From assembly GCF_047495875.1 (NCBI RefSeq), contig NC_092497.1, positions 62,645,977 through 62,709,976 of the forward strand: a DNA stretch of 64,000 bases, written 5' to 3'. The position numbers were made by a program, and so were the translations under genes. The notes beneath the pieces were generated by a model that ran no database searches, was not told the DNA's origin, and saw nothing but the letters and a program-made list of their open reading frames with translations. The number at the start of each line of letters is the position of its first letter. Within the stretch, counting starts at the first letter, position 1. The DNA comes from Pithys albifrons albifrons. Its lineage: Eukaryota; Chordata; Aves; Passeriformes; Thamnophilidae. This document shows positions 39,287 to 51,782 of the stretch, piece by piece.

Positions 39287-42200
39287 CCTTACATCATTAG
39301 GATTTTCTCAGTAATTAGGGTTTTCCAGACAGGTGTCAGATTGCTTTACCCATGTTATGAAGTGGCTAATTCCATGCACATGTAAAACATCAGGATGATA
39401 TAACACACCTGGTCTCTCTGCAAAGCTCTGTGGCTCTGGATCATACCAGCTTCTTTCATGTGTGTCCTATCAGGTGAGGCTTCCCACCTTCAGAGTCTTC
39501 TAATCACTTCTGAAAAGCAGAATATGGGTTATTTTATTTATTCTTAGCATGTAGAGCAGCACCTTTTCTGTGTCCTACTTCAGCTGAAAATAAAGTATTG
39601 GGAAAGAAAAACATGGTTATACTACACATCTGTTTCATGAAATAATTACAGGGACAGTCTCAAAGACGTTTCAGTCTTTAAAAACAAGGGTAGAATTGGT
39701 GCTTCATTTGACATTACATTTTCTTGGAAATATCCTTCAAGCAAAAACTTCTCTCACTGTACCAGAAACTAACTTCCAACATCAATTGTTCTTAAAGGTA
39801 ACTTTTGGGAGATGATCTCTTAAAAAAAAAAATCTTTAAGGAAATTGATTAGATACACCAAAAATTTTAAGAAAGGTCAGAAAATTTAGGTTGTCTGAGC
39901 AGGAAGTCAGGCATAGACAGAGCTAACAGCAGGTGTGACAAAGTGTCAGCTGCAGATGCACTCACTGTGATATGAAGGCTCTAGACAGTGCTGAAAAAAC
40001 AAATCAAAATCCAAATTTCTGGTAGAAAAATTATTTTAAATGGCTTAAAGGCACCATTGGAAAGTTAACTGAAGATACCTGTGGAGATCTACCTGTTTGC
40101 AATAAGTTAAAATATTTATTATAAGTGGTTGTTCAATCCATAAGTGCCCCAGTTTTGCATAAAAACTGCACAAATAATTTTTATGGAATTTTCACTGGAA
40201 GTAGTGTCTTGTCTCTACAGGCCTATCATAAGAGGACTTGCATGATGTCATGAGTACACAGTTGTTGGGAATACACTAAAAACCAAAAGTGGAATGTCTG
40301 TACCTGTCACAACTTCACAACTACTCTTCTTTTTCCTTTGTTTTGTGTTCCCATACTTTTGACAGCCAGATATTAGAACCTGCTCTCCTGCCACCTCTTC
40401 CTCCATCTTAATCACTATATTTCTCATAAAATGCCAGTGATAATTAGTTTGCTGATTGAATATTCAGAGGGGGAAAATACAACAGTTTTCAAGTTGGATG
40501 TATGAAATGGTCACTTGAACAGCAAAGCATGACTTTGCTTACTTCCAATTTCACTTCTTCTGGAAACAGACATTAGTTATAAAACAAGAGTGCTGCACTC
40601 AGTGCGATGAGTACAGCAATGAAACCAGATTAAGTTGATGATCGCAGTTTTACTGAGAAAAAATACATACATGCAAAACAAACCATGGAACCAAATCACT
40701 GAAACCTAAATATATCCAAATAGCCTCCTGCCTGAAGAACTTTGGCTTGTTTTAATTTTTCATACGCAGAAAGATACTATGAATCATTGGAAATGTTGTA
40801 TTTTCCCTCAGAGGTTGACTTTGAACTTAGCAATACCCTGTGACTGGTATTATGCAAGAACAACTAAGTCCATTACAATCATTATCTAGTAAAAGAAATC
40901 CTAACTTGCTCTTCTTCTACTCCTCTAGCATGCAGTACAAGACTGATAAAGGGGTAAAAAATCTTGGAAGTTCCATTTTCATGACTAAAAGCCATCAAAA
41001 CAACACTATCAATATGCAAATCATTACAGTTAAAAGAAACCTCTCCGAGACTGGACTTAAAGCAGAAAATAGTGTTATGGAGAAAGAAAAAAAGGAAATG
41101 CCTTATTTGAAATTTATTTTAAGGTTTATATATTACTTTTAATTAACCCACTTAAGCTATAGTGTGGTGAAAATCACTGCTGGATCCCTGGGTTTGAATC
41201 TTTATTTAAATAAATGCACAAATCAAGTTCCAGTATATAAGAAAGAAGAAAGCTGAGCAGTTCAGTAAAAAGATTGTATTTTAAGTATATTGGATACAGG
41301 AGAATGTAACAGGGTCCTCTTTAGCAAACACAGCAAAAATGAAGCACTTAAGAATAAGTCCCTGAAATCAAGGCTGGTGGGAAAGGAGAATATTGTTCTT
41401 GGCTGCGCCAAGGTGAGCAACAGGTTCAAACTGTGACCAGCATGGAGGTTACACCAGGGCCCTGGTCCTGCAGCCACGTGAAACACTGCACTGCAAGTAC
41501 ATGCAAACCAAACCTCTTCAGAGTCTTTGGGATCAGCAGCTTGTTGTGTGCCAGTCACTGTCTGTGCTAATTTGAAACAGCAAGAATAATATGACACAGT
41601 CTGACCAACAGATAAGAAGAGTCCACTCGAGTGTGAGACCTGAAAGATCAGCAACTGTGTCTCTCCTGGTCTGGCAGGGCAGGTAGTTTGGATTCCTGGT
41701 CTGTATTCACTTAGCACCATGAACAGCTGCTTCAAGAAGCCCTAGAAAAGCTGGACTGGATATTGAAGGACTAAGGAGTTGGGGAGTCTGGACACATACT
41801 GTCATTTTCTGAGCAAAATGAGATAAAAAGCTCAGAACTGTTCAGAAATAAAACGTATGGAAACACTGAGAGAAAACACCAGCATAAGTGAAGGAGATAA
41901 TGGCTGGTGGAGGAGAGTAAACAACTGAGAATTGGTTATTTATTGGCCAGGGTGATGTTACTGTGACAAAAGTCCAATTTGGGAAAGTACTACAGGAATG
42001 TTAATTCCCACGTCATGCACCTACTAGAAGGGCACTGAGCATCTGGCACAAGACTGTGGTTTGTGCAGTATGTGGTGATATGCCTGTGGAAGATTCAGTT
42101 CATCTATCTGGTAAACTCAGTTAGGTTTTCTAATATTCCCAAAAATTTGGGAAACACATCTACTTAAGACATCACCACATGGAGTGAGAACTCATGGCTT

Positions 42201-42649
42201 CAAAGCAATTTCAAAAGTGTATGTGCAACCTCATCCCTTGAGGATCTCCACAGCTGTCCATCCAGTGCCCTGGACACTCTGCCTGGACAGGAGCCAAGAT
42301 TCCAGAGGAAGGCAACAACTGAATTCCTGCCTGACCACTTCATTTCAGAACTGCTAAAGAACCGTACTTACAGCAGGTTGTGTTCAATTACTGCCCAAAT
42401 TACTGTTGGCTTTTTTTTGACTGGAAAAAAAAAATCTGACGACTCAGTCAACACTCAGGGTAGAGAGAAACATACTGATCTCAGAAAAAAATGTCTAGTA
42501 ATACAGTAGTATTAAACTGAGCACAGCACACCCTATCTAATCATAAAAAAACACAGACTAAATATTCCAAAATATATGGATTTAAACCTGAGCATATTTT
42601 ATTCTCCTTCATCACAAATATGTTGATTTCAAAGCATAGAGCAGACAGC
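39287..42649. other. unique noncoding DNA, no gene seen
   Basis: No gene recognised. The longest frame in the window (157 codons, - strand, 41262-41735) lies here. It has Cys/Leu-rich composition and a hydrophobic tail, but no domain, no splice signals that I could pair, and no relatives I recognise; I treat it as chance. Confidence 0.5.
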
Positions 42650-42760
42650 CAAAAAAAATTAAAAAGAACCAAACAACAGAAAAACCCACAAACCCCATCA
42701 AAAACCTCAAAAAACCTAAATCAAACCAATCAACTGCAAAAACCCAAAAAGAAAGAAATT
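42650..42760 (+). repeat. A-rich, C-interrupted low-complexity tract
   Basis: About 110 bases of A blocks separated by C clusters (AAAAACCC and CAAACC patterns). It is the longest of the A-rich tracts in the window. Confidence 0.85.
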
Positions 42761-43008
42761 ACTCTGTCTAATTCAATAAATGTTTTCCCAGTATGATTTT
42801 AGTCATCTGGAGTATTTTAATGGAACACAACCAAGATACAATACTGATGAAGTGCAAGATTCATGATCTTGCATATTAATATGAGTCTTCTGTGCTGATT
42901 TGCTCAAAAGGAATTAGGGATGAAATCCCTGCACACTGAATCTGACTAATGCCCAGTAAAATATATTTAGCACTGTTTTTTCTGTAGGAACAAACCCACT
43001 TTGACAAG
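42761..43008. other. unique noncoding DNA
   Basis: Nothing recognised in this short stretch between the A-rich tract and the palindromic cluster. Confidence 0.5.
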
Positions 43009-43077
43009 CCCTTTATAAGGGCCTCTATAGGGCCTTATATATATAGGGCCCTGCCCTATATAGGGCACTGCCTCTAT
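43009..43077. repeat. palindromic TATAGGGC repeat cluster
   Basis: The unit TATAGGGC occurs three times, at about 43026, 43042 and 43059. GCCCTATATAGGGC at 43053-43066 is a perfect 14-bp palindrome. TATATAGGGC at 43040-43049 and GCCCTATATA at 43053-43062 form a perfect 10-bp inverted repeat with a 3-base loop. CCCTTTATAAGGG at 43009-43021 is a near-palindrome. The cluster can fold into alternative hairpins or a cruciform. Confidence 0.9.
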
Positions 43078-46019
43078 AATATTGAAATGATGAAAATATT
43101 CTTAAGTATGTAATTATTCCAATTTAAAAATTTATTATCCCCTTTTCTTGTAACATTTCATATAATGGCATCCTGACTGTGTCACTGAGATAAAAAATAG
43201 ACTTCCTTTAATTTATGACTTTAAGAGATGTTGACAAGTCTAAGAGCATTTGAAAAGATGTTCTATAAGATTTTCTGGAGGAAGCATCTGCATGGAAACT
43301 GAGTTGCAGAAGTTTGTCAGCTCCTTAGTCAGTGTTAATAAGAAACCTGTTAATAAGAAATGGTTTCCTGGTGATTTTTTTTTAAACTCTCACTCTGTGC
43401 AGAAATTTTGAGTGCAGCAGAGAATAAACCTCTTCTGGACTCAGCAAGCTGTGGTTAGGCTGACAACCCGCCCAGCATGCCTGCTAGAAAAGCGTAAAGA
43501 TCCATTCCAGCTCCCAGTCCAAGAATACATATTATTCCACCTCTTCTGGGCAAACAAGAAACTGGAATGAGATGTAAACAAGTTGTTTGCTGCTTTTGCC
43601 AGCTATTTCACCTATGACTATGTGAAACACATCAGGGACACACAATCCCCTAGGCCTTTCAAGGGAAATCTCTGGTCTGCTGCATAAGATGGAAGAAAGA
43701 CACCTTACCTCTGGGATGATGGCTAAGCTACTGAGGATGCTGGTGAGACATGGGTATTCCTGAGCAGTCAGTCCATCGAATTTGCTGGTACAGTGATCTG
43801 GAATTGCACAGTCATGACAGAAATTTCAGGAGTGGAGTTTTTCCTATGAAGAAAAGAGAATAATCTGACTAATAACATAGTTGAAAGTGTTCTAGAGATG
43901 ATTATACCTATTCCTTAAAAAAAAAAAAAAAAGGAGCAGCTGTTCAGTTATATGTTCCTAAGATTCAATTTGCAGAAAAGATATCCTCACATCCTGAGCC
44001 TCTGCACTACAATTAATCTCCAAAACATGCAATGAATTCTGAAGGTTCCACTCACCATTTTTCAACAGCCAATAAAATAAAGGAAAAAAGATGTTCACAC
44101 ACTTCTGGTAGCAGGTTAGAAATGAGAGAAAATGTTGAGGAGGGCAAAGCCATATGTGGACACAGTGTTGTTCAGCATGTTTTAGAAAAAGTCTTGGCAT
44201 GTAATATAAAGGTTTGCACTAAGCAGTTGTTCAACATAAACCAGTATCAATCTTTCATGAAGAAATTTTGCAGTGAGAGGGTTTCATTGCCTGGAGACAC
44301 TCAAGCCTGAAACAGGTTTAGTCGCTTCATAACAACACCAGACTTAAGTCTCCACTGCAAGACAATGGGAAACATTTAGATCATGGATGGATCTTAATGC
44401 TTGTTCTGGGCTCTCCTCTGTTCCCCTTCCCAGAAGCCATTTCAAATCCACCCCTCCAAGTGTTCATGTTTATGGCAGGTGATTTTTCTCATTTTTGGAG
44501 TACTTAAAAGACAGACAAAATCTGTTTCTCCTTTTACGGTTTCTCTGGTTCTTCCAGTGACTATGAATTTCTCCTAGAGCAATGGACAGAGATAATAATT
44601 AAGTGCTCACATTTATTGTGTTTTTTGGGGCATCCAGATTATTGACCTGATGCCCCAAAACAGTGGCAGTAGATAGTTCCACTGCTGTTCTCCAGCTAAA
44701 TCCCACTGATGTGTAAATACATCCCCATCACAGACACCACTGGACTCTCTCTCGTTTTGGTTCCTAGAAAAAGAGCAACTGGCTAAGACTCTCTGAGAAG
44801 ACACAAGATGAGGACAAGAGGAAAGTTGCTTTTAAGAGCTTTCTTCCACAGAAATCTGCCTCCTCTCTGTGACCAGGGCCCTGTGGTGCTTTGAGACAGG
44901 CTTCGGTTTTTTGTGGCATGTGTGAAAAGGTTATCTTTCACCTTGCACATGCCAGAAGTGTTTCCCTTTTGTCCTGGTGGAACAAATGACGGTCCCACTA
45001 ACTCTTGCTGCTAACTGTGGCTTTTTACATCTATGACAAAGATTAAATAGACACTTAAAAGTGTGGAAAAAAATCAATGTTATGTAGCCAAATCTTTGGA
45101 AGTCCTCTGTTCCCACAATTGTATGTGACCTAGAGAACTCAGTTGTACTGTGAATTGTCTGTGGGTTTTCCTTTAAATCATGAGATGTTGGCATGGGCCC
45201 CCCTCTGTTTGCAGATTTCCCATTCAGTATTGAACGTCTATTGTTTGGAGGGGATGTGAGCAAGTTCATTGACAGTCACATCACTGCTTTGGTGGTAAGA
45301 AGTTCACTTATTACAACAATCTCCAATTGGTCAAATGCAGTTATAACAACTACATTATGTTTTAAAGGGTTCAGAAAAGGCAGGTGTTACCAAATCATCT
45401 GAGAACATCAGAGTGAGGGATATTCTATATCCTCTGTGTTGAAAGGGAATTAGGGAAGTAAATATGCTATTGTAGTGACTGTGGATTTAGAGACATTCTC
45501 ATTTTTTATCCTTGGGAGCCTTTGGAGTTTCATGGACAAACCTTAACCCATTGACAAGGCCAATGAAGAGATAATATTCCTGACCCTAGATACCACACTT
45601 GAAGAGCTCTCAGCTGTGTGGTAGCTGCCATTTTCCCTCTGTACATTTTAAAATTTTGCTGAAGTAATTCAAATAAACTGAGAGAAAGAGAGCTGAGCTT
45701 AGAAACAGGGATAGAAATTACTGATCCTGCAACAAACACAGAAAAAGGACTGATTTTCAGCCAGTCCCTGAAAATGAGAAAGGGATACAAGAAAAGAGAA
45801 ACACAAACAGGGACACAAACACTTGAAGGGTGTGGAGGTTCCCCATTTAACCACTGATGAAAAAGATTAAATATGCATGGGAATAAGAAACAGCTAATGA
45901 TCAGGATTTAACATTGGCTCAAGGAAAACTGAAAAACTTCAGACTAGGGAAGATCTGAAAAAAAGAAGAAAAGGCAAATCTGCTGAAGTTAATGTTAAAT
46001 ATTTGTTGTCCTCAGTATT
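43078..46019. other. unique noncoding DNA with a 17-base A run
   Basis: No gene recognised. A run of 17 A is at 43917-43933. Two GTTAATAAGAAA copies lie about 18 bases apart near 43335. The frames on both strands at 43958-44310 and 44931-45269 have no known motifs. Confidence 0.55.
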
Positions 46020-46265
46020 GTTAAAGATTTAATCACATTCATTATGTGTAGGAAAGAACATCTGACAGAGGACATTTATGTTGAGAGTTGTTAATTTTTA
46101 TCTGATTCCATTCTCCAAGGTTGGTTGGGTTTACTAAAGACAATTGCTTTCATTTGCTGATTAATGATATAAAAAGGTGATTTGTGATAAATGAACTTGT
46201 TATAAAGCCTTTTTGAAAAGCGAGAACATATGAAATTGATTAGTGGATATGAAACATTGCAATGA
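46020..46265. promoter_or_regulatory. candidate regulatory block, AT-rich homeodomain cores
   Basis: A repeat-free block with CAATTG at 46141-46146, TGATTAATGA at 46158-46167 and several further ATTA/TAAT cores. It stands out from flanking DNA mainly by core density. AT-richness raises the chance expectation, so confidence is low. Confidence 0.2.
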
Positions 46266-48521
46266 CTGAGAAGTTAAAATGTGGTCTCCTGCAAGTTGTA
46301 GTAGTTTATATTAGTAGCACAAACCACCAAGTGATTACATTTTATTTCTTGTTATTGTCTGGGTTTGATAATTTCCATAACAAGCACAAATATTTACAAG
46401 GTCCTGTACCCCAAGGACAGCTGCAGACACATTATACAGTCCACAAATGGCAGGGAAATAAGAAGATATTTCTCATATTTTTAGCCTCTCAAAATTCTTT
46501 GCTGGAAGACAAGGGCCCTATTCAAGAAATAATTTCACTTAATTTTTATATAATCACTCATTGACATGGTCTTAAAACCTTTTTATGGGTACCATACATT
46601 TTAATATTTTACAATTAATTTCTCTGAAGCATTAGGTGACTAAAAAAAAAAGAAAGGAATGACCAGAGTATGCCAAACTCCACTCCCTTATACTTTTTAA
46701 AAGTAAAAAGATACTTCTTTCCCTTACCTGCTGTGAGTCTTCCAATCTCTACCTGTCCAGAGGAGACCACAACAGATGAGAAAAATTACAGGATGTGCCA
46801 CCCTTGTACAGGGCTTCCTGTATTTCCAGAGCCACTCACATCCCCAGCATGGACACAGAAGGTTGAACTTCACTAAGAAAAGACCAAATCAAGCCAACTC
46901 CTAGGTGAGGGTAGATAAGAGGTCACGTTACACTGCCCTGGAGACTCCAAGGGGTCTTTTGTGTACCAAGAAAATCACAGCTCTCATAGCAACAAGGTTG
47001 TCTTTTGATGCAAAATTTCTCATTTTACTTCAAATAAAAGTCTAATTTTCTTCCAAATGAATGAAAGTTTCTCCAAGGAGTGGTTGAGAGTTTTAAGTGC
47101 TCATCACAGGAGAGACAAAGGCACAGGGGCACCTAACCCTAACCCAACAGCCACTGTGTTCCACACAAGCCAGTGTTGGGAGGAGTCCTTTGGTGAAGAC
47201 TGCTGTCAGTGTGGGAATGTTAAAAATCCGTGAAACAGAGTCACCTGAGACGATGCACTGACTTCTCCCACACAGACAAATCAACTCCCAGATTTCTTGG
47301 TTTACTAATCCTTAGAGTTTACTGTCTTGCCTTATCACAAAACTGATTGAGAAAAATTAAAACTAACCTGAGTTATACCATGTGAATTTCCCTGCACTGA
47401 CTCCCTTGGAAAGATGAAAGGAGCTTCCTCCATCACACTTGGGCCTTTCTGGAAGCCAAGCAGCCTCCATGTGCCAGTAAAGAAGCTGGAGCTTAAACCA
47501 TCACCAGTGTTGTTATCTGTTAATAGAGGACGATAACAATCTTAGGTAATTTAACTAGCAAAGCCTGGCTCAGTACTACTCAGATCCCAGAACAGAGTCA
47601 TAAAGAGACAACAGCTTTGGTTACTCTTCCAATACTTTCAGAGGGCAGTAATTCCCCTTTTGCTGTTCTCAGTAAGCACAGGGGTGTTCTGTGTATTGAC
47701 ATCTATGCCTGAGGAAGACATTCTGTCCACCTGGGAGTTCATACAGCACATAGAATAAGCTTTTGCATTTGAAACATTGCCTTGTACTTAGCAGCTGGCA
47801 GCAGAAGGGTATGGATTTGCTGTGGATCTATCCTGCAGCTCTGTATGTGTCTGTGTGCACAGGAAATGTTGCTGTACTGCATATATATGTATTTATATGT
47901 ATATATCTACAACAGGAAGTTAGAGATGACTGTGATTTTTGGAAACTCACAAGTCAGTTCAGCTTAAAATAAAACTTTATTAAATTAATTCCTTGCAAAT
48001 CCACCTGTGCTAAATGTTTGTGTTTGCTGATCTTCCCTCTTTATCACTCCATATGCTGAATTGCTGTTCGCAACACTTATCCTAAATTAGCTGTGCATGT
48101 GCAATGCCAGGGAGCAGATCCCAGGCAGCCTTTATTGTCAGAGAGGGTCACATCAGCAGCCAATGTTGCTTGTTTTGGGTTTTATGAGTAATCATTTCTC
48201 TGTGTTCACCACCAGGCCTGGCTCATTTTTTGATCCTTGTGTTTATCTTGTCCTTTGCTTGGAAACTCTTTGCCATGTGGACGCTTTCCAAGTGCAACAC
48301 AATGCCACTATTTGCCCCTTAGTTACTTTCACTTTTCTTATTCTTTTACAGTGCTCATATATGTCTGGTGAAAAATCCTTGTACATTCTTGTGGTTACAC
48401 TACTACTATAGCTGTGTTTAGTTCAAGACAAGATAACATTATTTGCATCTTCATGAGTGCATTTTAACACATAGGGGCCATAGCTTTCATTTATCTAAAC
48501 TAATATCTTCTGGTGATACAC
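46266..48521. other. unique noncoding DNA, no gene seen
   Basis: No gene recognised. A short CCTAACCCTAACCC is at 47132-47145 and a TATATATG run near 47881. Overlapping frames at 47763-47972 arise from the same low-information stretch. Confidence 0.55.
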
Positions 48522-48554
48522 ACCACCCCTCCACCCTTCCCCCACCCACCCCTC
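48522..48554 (-). repeat. C-rich tract, potential G-quadruplex on the - strand
   Basis: The + strand has consecutive C runs of 3-5 separated by one or two bases (ACCCCTCCACCC and CCCCCACCCACCCC patterns). The - strand therefore carries at least four G runs of three or more with loops of one to four bases, the classic intramolecular quadruplex pattern. It is isolated from any gene I can see. Confidence 0.85.
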
Positions 48555-51500
48555 AATATATAGCAACTAATAGGTTGTTAAATAGATCTTGTCCACTTTT
48601 GTAGCTACCTGCTACTATTGTCAAACAAATCACCAAACCACCAAATGCCAGGGTTTGTTTCTGATGATGTTTAAGTGTGGCCTGGCAGGGCCCAAAGCAA
48701 CACAGACAATTGTTCTTTGGCCTTTGCTCGGTCACTGCAATTGCCTCGTCCCTGACCTAAAAAACACAGTAAAAAACCCCAAGGAAGTAATGGCTCCTTA
48801 GTCTGCAAATCATAGAATTCCACTCAAACCAGCTTTTAATATGAGCAGCACCATTTTAATTTTCCCTTTCTTTATGACACAATCTTATCTATCCCTTATC
48901 CATTTGGGAGCAGCAGGGGCAATCTAGTTTTGCTCTCATTACCACTTTGCATATGTGCAGATAAACCCAAACACTGATTGAAGCCTTTAACTCAAATATT
49001 GAAACTACAGAGCTGAATGCAAGGCAGCAATTTGCTAATTCCCATTTACTCAACAGAATGCAGCTCTCCAGATGGCTCAAGAGAAGTATCTGCCATCTCT
49101 CCTGCTTCCTTGAGGCCAGAAGACTGTGCTTTGAAAACTCCAAAATTCTTCAGCCTTTCCTGGTTCTTACAGTGACAACAGACATCAGAGTGGTGAATCT
49201 GTAATAAAGTGGTGATGGTGAGAATGAAAGGCTGCAGGAAAAGGACTTTTAATTAAAATCATCCTGGTCAGTTTTGTTACAGAAGCTCTTGGAATTTGAA
49301 CCATGCAGATATATTTATTTTCTTTCATCTGTTTATTTCAAACATGACACTGAAAAGCCATTTGCTCCTTTGCCTGCTTTCTCTGAAGTGGTTTTTCTGG
49401 ATGTCTGAAAATCCTTGCTTTTCTTTTGAATGCATTTGGCTGCATTCCTAGAGGCAGGTTGTTACTGGACCTCCCCCAGAGTTCATTAGTGACCTGAAAA
49501 TTCTGTCTTCAAGAGGCTGTTTACAACATAATTTGTCTGTTGATCCTTCTTTTAATAGACAGATTTTGCTCATTCACCAATTGTTGTAAAATATTTTGAT
49601 GACCTTTTAGTAATAGTAAGACTTTCACCAACAGCCAGTCCAGGTTTGCAATCTTCATTTCAAAATGTTGACATTGGCCATTGGATCACAGACATGCATC
49701 TAAGCAAAGCTGTACAGGTTTTTCCTATATTTTGCTGCCTTCTTCTTGGGCTGGACCAGTAGAAGTAAAAAGGAAAAAAAGTTTCAGCAGAATGTTTCAG
49801 GTTTTCCCTCAAAACCAAAGCAAGACTGTGTAATAAAATTTATAAAGGAAAGAATAATTTACTCTTTGACTTTTTTTCCCTTACAAATAAAAAAATATAG
49901 GCAGCTTAAAATCGTCTTTAAAAGTCTCTTCATACTCCTAAAAATGGACAGGCATTTTACCCTTTCTTTCAGAAACAGTGGAACCAGTTTCAGAAACAAT
50001 CTGGCATCAACATCTGCAAACCAAATCCTGGCGCCTTCTCCTCCATGTCTCTGAATAAATGTTAATTGGCAGGATATTCCTTAAATACAGCTCAGCTAGG
50101 CAATAACAATAACTTAATCAGTGTATGCAAATAGGATTGGAGGTAGACATTTAGTTGTGTTGAGTTATACATTTTGTCTGAATAATTTTAGATGGCATCA
50201 TAAGGAATATTACACTCTTTCTTATTTAAAGGAACTTAATCAGAGGACTGGTGAACTATGTAGCATTTTATCTTATAGTGAATATCCACAAAGAGAGCCA
50301 CGGAACTATATTAATTTTTGGTTTTCATTATCTTATGGGTTGCATTAACTGGACATCAATCTGTTTGGCTTCATATGACTAGGGTTTTTAAATTCATTTA
50401 AAATAAAGTATATTATCATTAATCCATTTACTTCCAGAGAAAAAGTTACTAACCAATTGTCATGTAAAAGAGGGAGTAAGGGGAAATTTACGTGACTTTT
50501 AAAAATTACATTTGCCTGTTAGTGTCCCAAGAAAGCTGATACCATATAAATCCAATCTTGTCTGTCTGGTATTCCACACAGGGACTCCACCAAACAGATT
50601 CACAAGATTAGGATGATTTGATTACCCTTTTGGAGAACTGTCACCTAACAGTGAAAGCGAAAATCCCTCAGCAAATATCAGCAGATATCTCCACTTTCGA
50701 CAAACTCTTAGCACCTTTATAAAGGAATCACTCTGACAGTTTACTGAATATCACTCTTAATTGATATAAATTTTGACAAGCTAATAAAAGTTTGTAGTCA
50801 TCAGTGATATGGTCTGGCTTCAAAAACACTCTTAAAACCTTACAATAATAATATAAAGCAAAGGACAAACAGAAATTTCAAAGCAAAAAGCCCTATAAAA
50901 ATGCTATGAAGCAAAAGCAAACTCTAGTTCTTTAAAAGTAAGTAATTAGCACACGTAACTTTGTTTCTCACCCTATAAGTGTTCTTAAAGGGGGAAGAGA
51001 AGACAGGTTTAGCCTGCTGCTGATCCAGCAGTTTCAATGGGAATCTTCCTTTGAGTTCCCCCTCACCCCCAACTTCTTTTTATACAATTACTTTAGATTT
51101 TAGGTGTGGTTTGAATCACTCGAGTCATAGTTTGCTAAGTTTGGGGTAGCATGACAGGCATCTCTTCCTTTTTGACAGATGGATAACAAAGGTCAAAATA
51201 GTTTCTCTAATTCCATTCAGCAGGTCGTTTGTGAAGAAAGGCTGTGGTACCTTCACATCATCCCATTCTTCAGTACATCATTTTATACCAGCTGTTTATC
51301 AGGGTTTTCTTGGAGAACTTTGGTGAGGGCATCCATCATGAACTTCATGTTGTTGTCTGTGTCTTTTCCTTATCACCAGAAAGTGACTTTATCCATTGCT
51401 CCACACCAATAAAAAGCAAAACAAAAACTATGGAGTCAGGCATTTTTTTCTAAGAACAAAACTAAGCACAATCCTTTTACAGTGGATAAACCACAACAGA

Positions 51501-51632
51501 TCCACTCTTCTTTATCTGCAGCCTTCCTAACACTCCCTCCTCCGAGACAGACAGCAGGAGCAGGTGGGAGCAGAGAAAATGCCATCTATAGATGTAAAAG
51601 CAAGTAAATTATAGTGGCAGAAGTCAGACATG
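48555..51632. other. unique noncoding DNA, no gene seen
   Basis: No gene or repeat family recognised. The stretch 49200-49460 is repeat-free with several ATTA cores but no clear cluster. Chance frames reach about 100 codons on + at 49746-50054. Confidence 0.55.
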
Positions 51633-51782
51633 AGAACAGATGCTCCGAGAGGCTGTGGGACCTCCATCCTCGGGGACAATTAAAACTCAACTGGAGGCAT
51701 CTCTGGGCAACTTGTCTGAGCCGTGGTTTGGGTGGAAGTTTCCTCACAGACCTTCCCACACTCTTGATTTTGTGATTCTGTA
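51633..51782 (+). mobile_element. CR1 LINE 3' end, short copy
   Basis: The phrases AGATGCTCCGAGAGGCTGTG, CTCCATCCTCGGGGACAAT, AAAACTCAACTGGAGGCA and CTCTGGGCAACTTGTCTGAG follow the 3' part of bird CR1 in order. The copy ends with TTTTGTGATTCTGTAAA at about 51782, a decayed form of the terminal repeat. A segment before the terminus is shortened compared with the usual element. It is a 5'-truncated, inactive copy belonging to a subfamily different from the 26.1-kb copy. Confidence 0.92.

Noticed and set aside
40840..41142. 100-codon frame with a charged C-terminal part
   Set aside because: It starts at GTG, has no ATG-proximal context and matches no family.
41262..41735. 157-codon open frame on -, the longest in the window
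   Set aside because: No domain, no relatives recognised and no splice or promoter context. Its length is within what chance gives over 128,000 bases on two strands.
44032..44310. 92-codon ATG-started frame
   Set aside because: It overlaps an opposing frame, has no recognised motif, and lies in ordinary AT-rich DNA.
47132..47145. Second telomere-like motif as an independent interstitial telomere
   Set aside because: Only a little over two units, too short to distinguish from chance.
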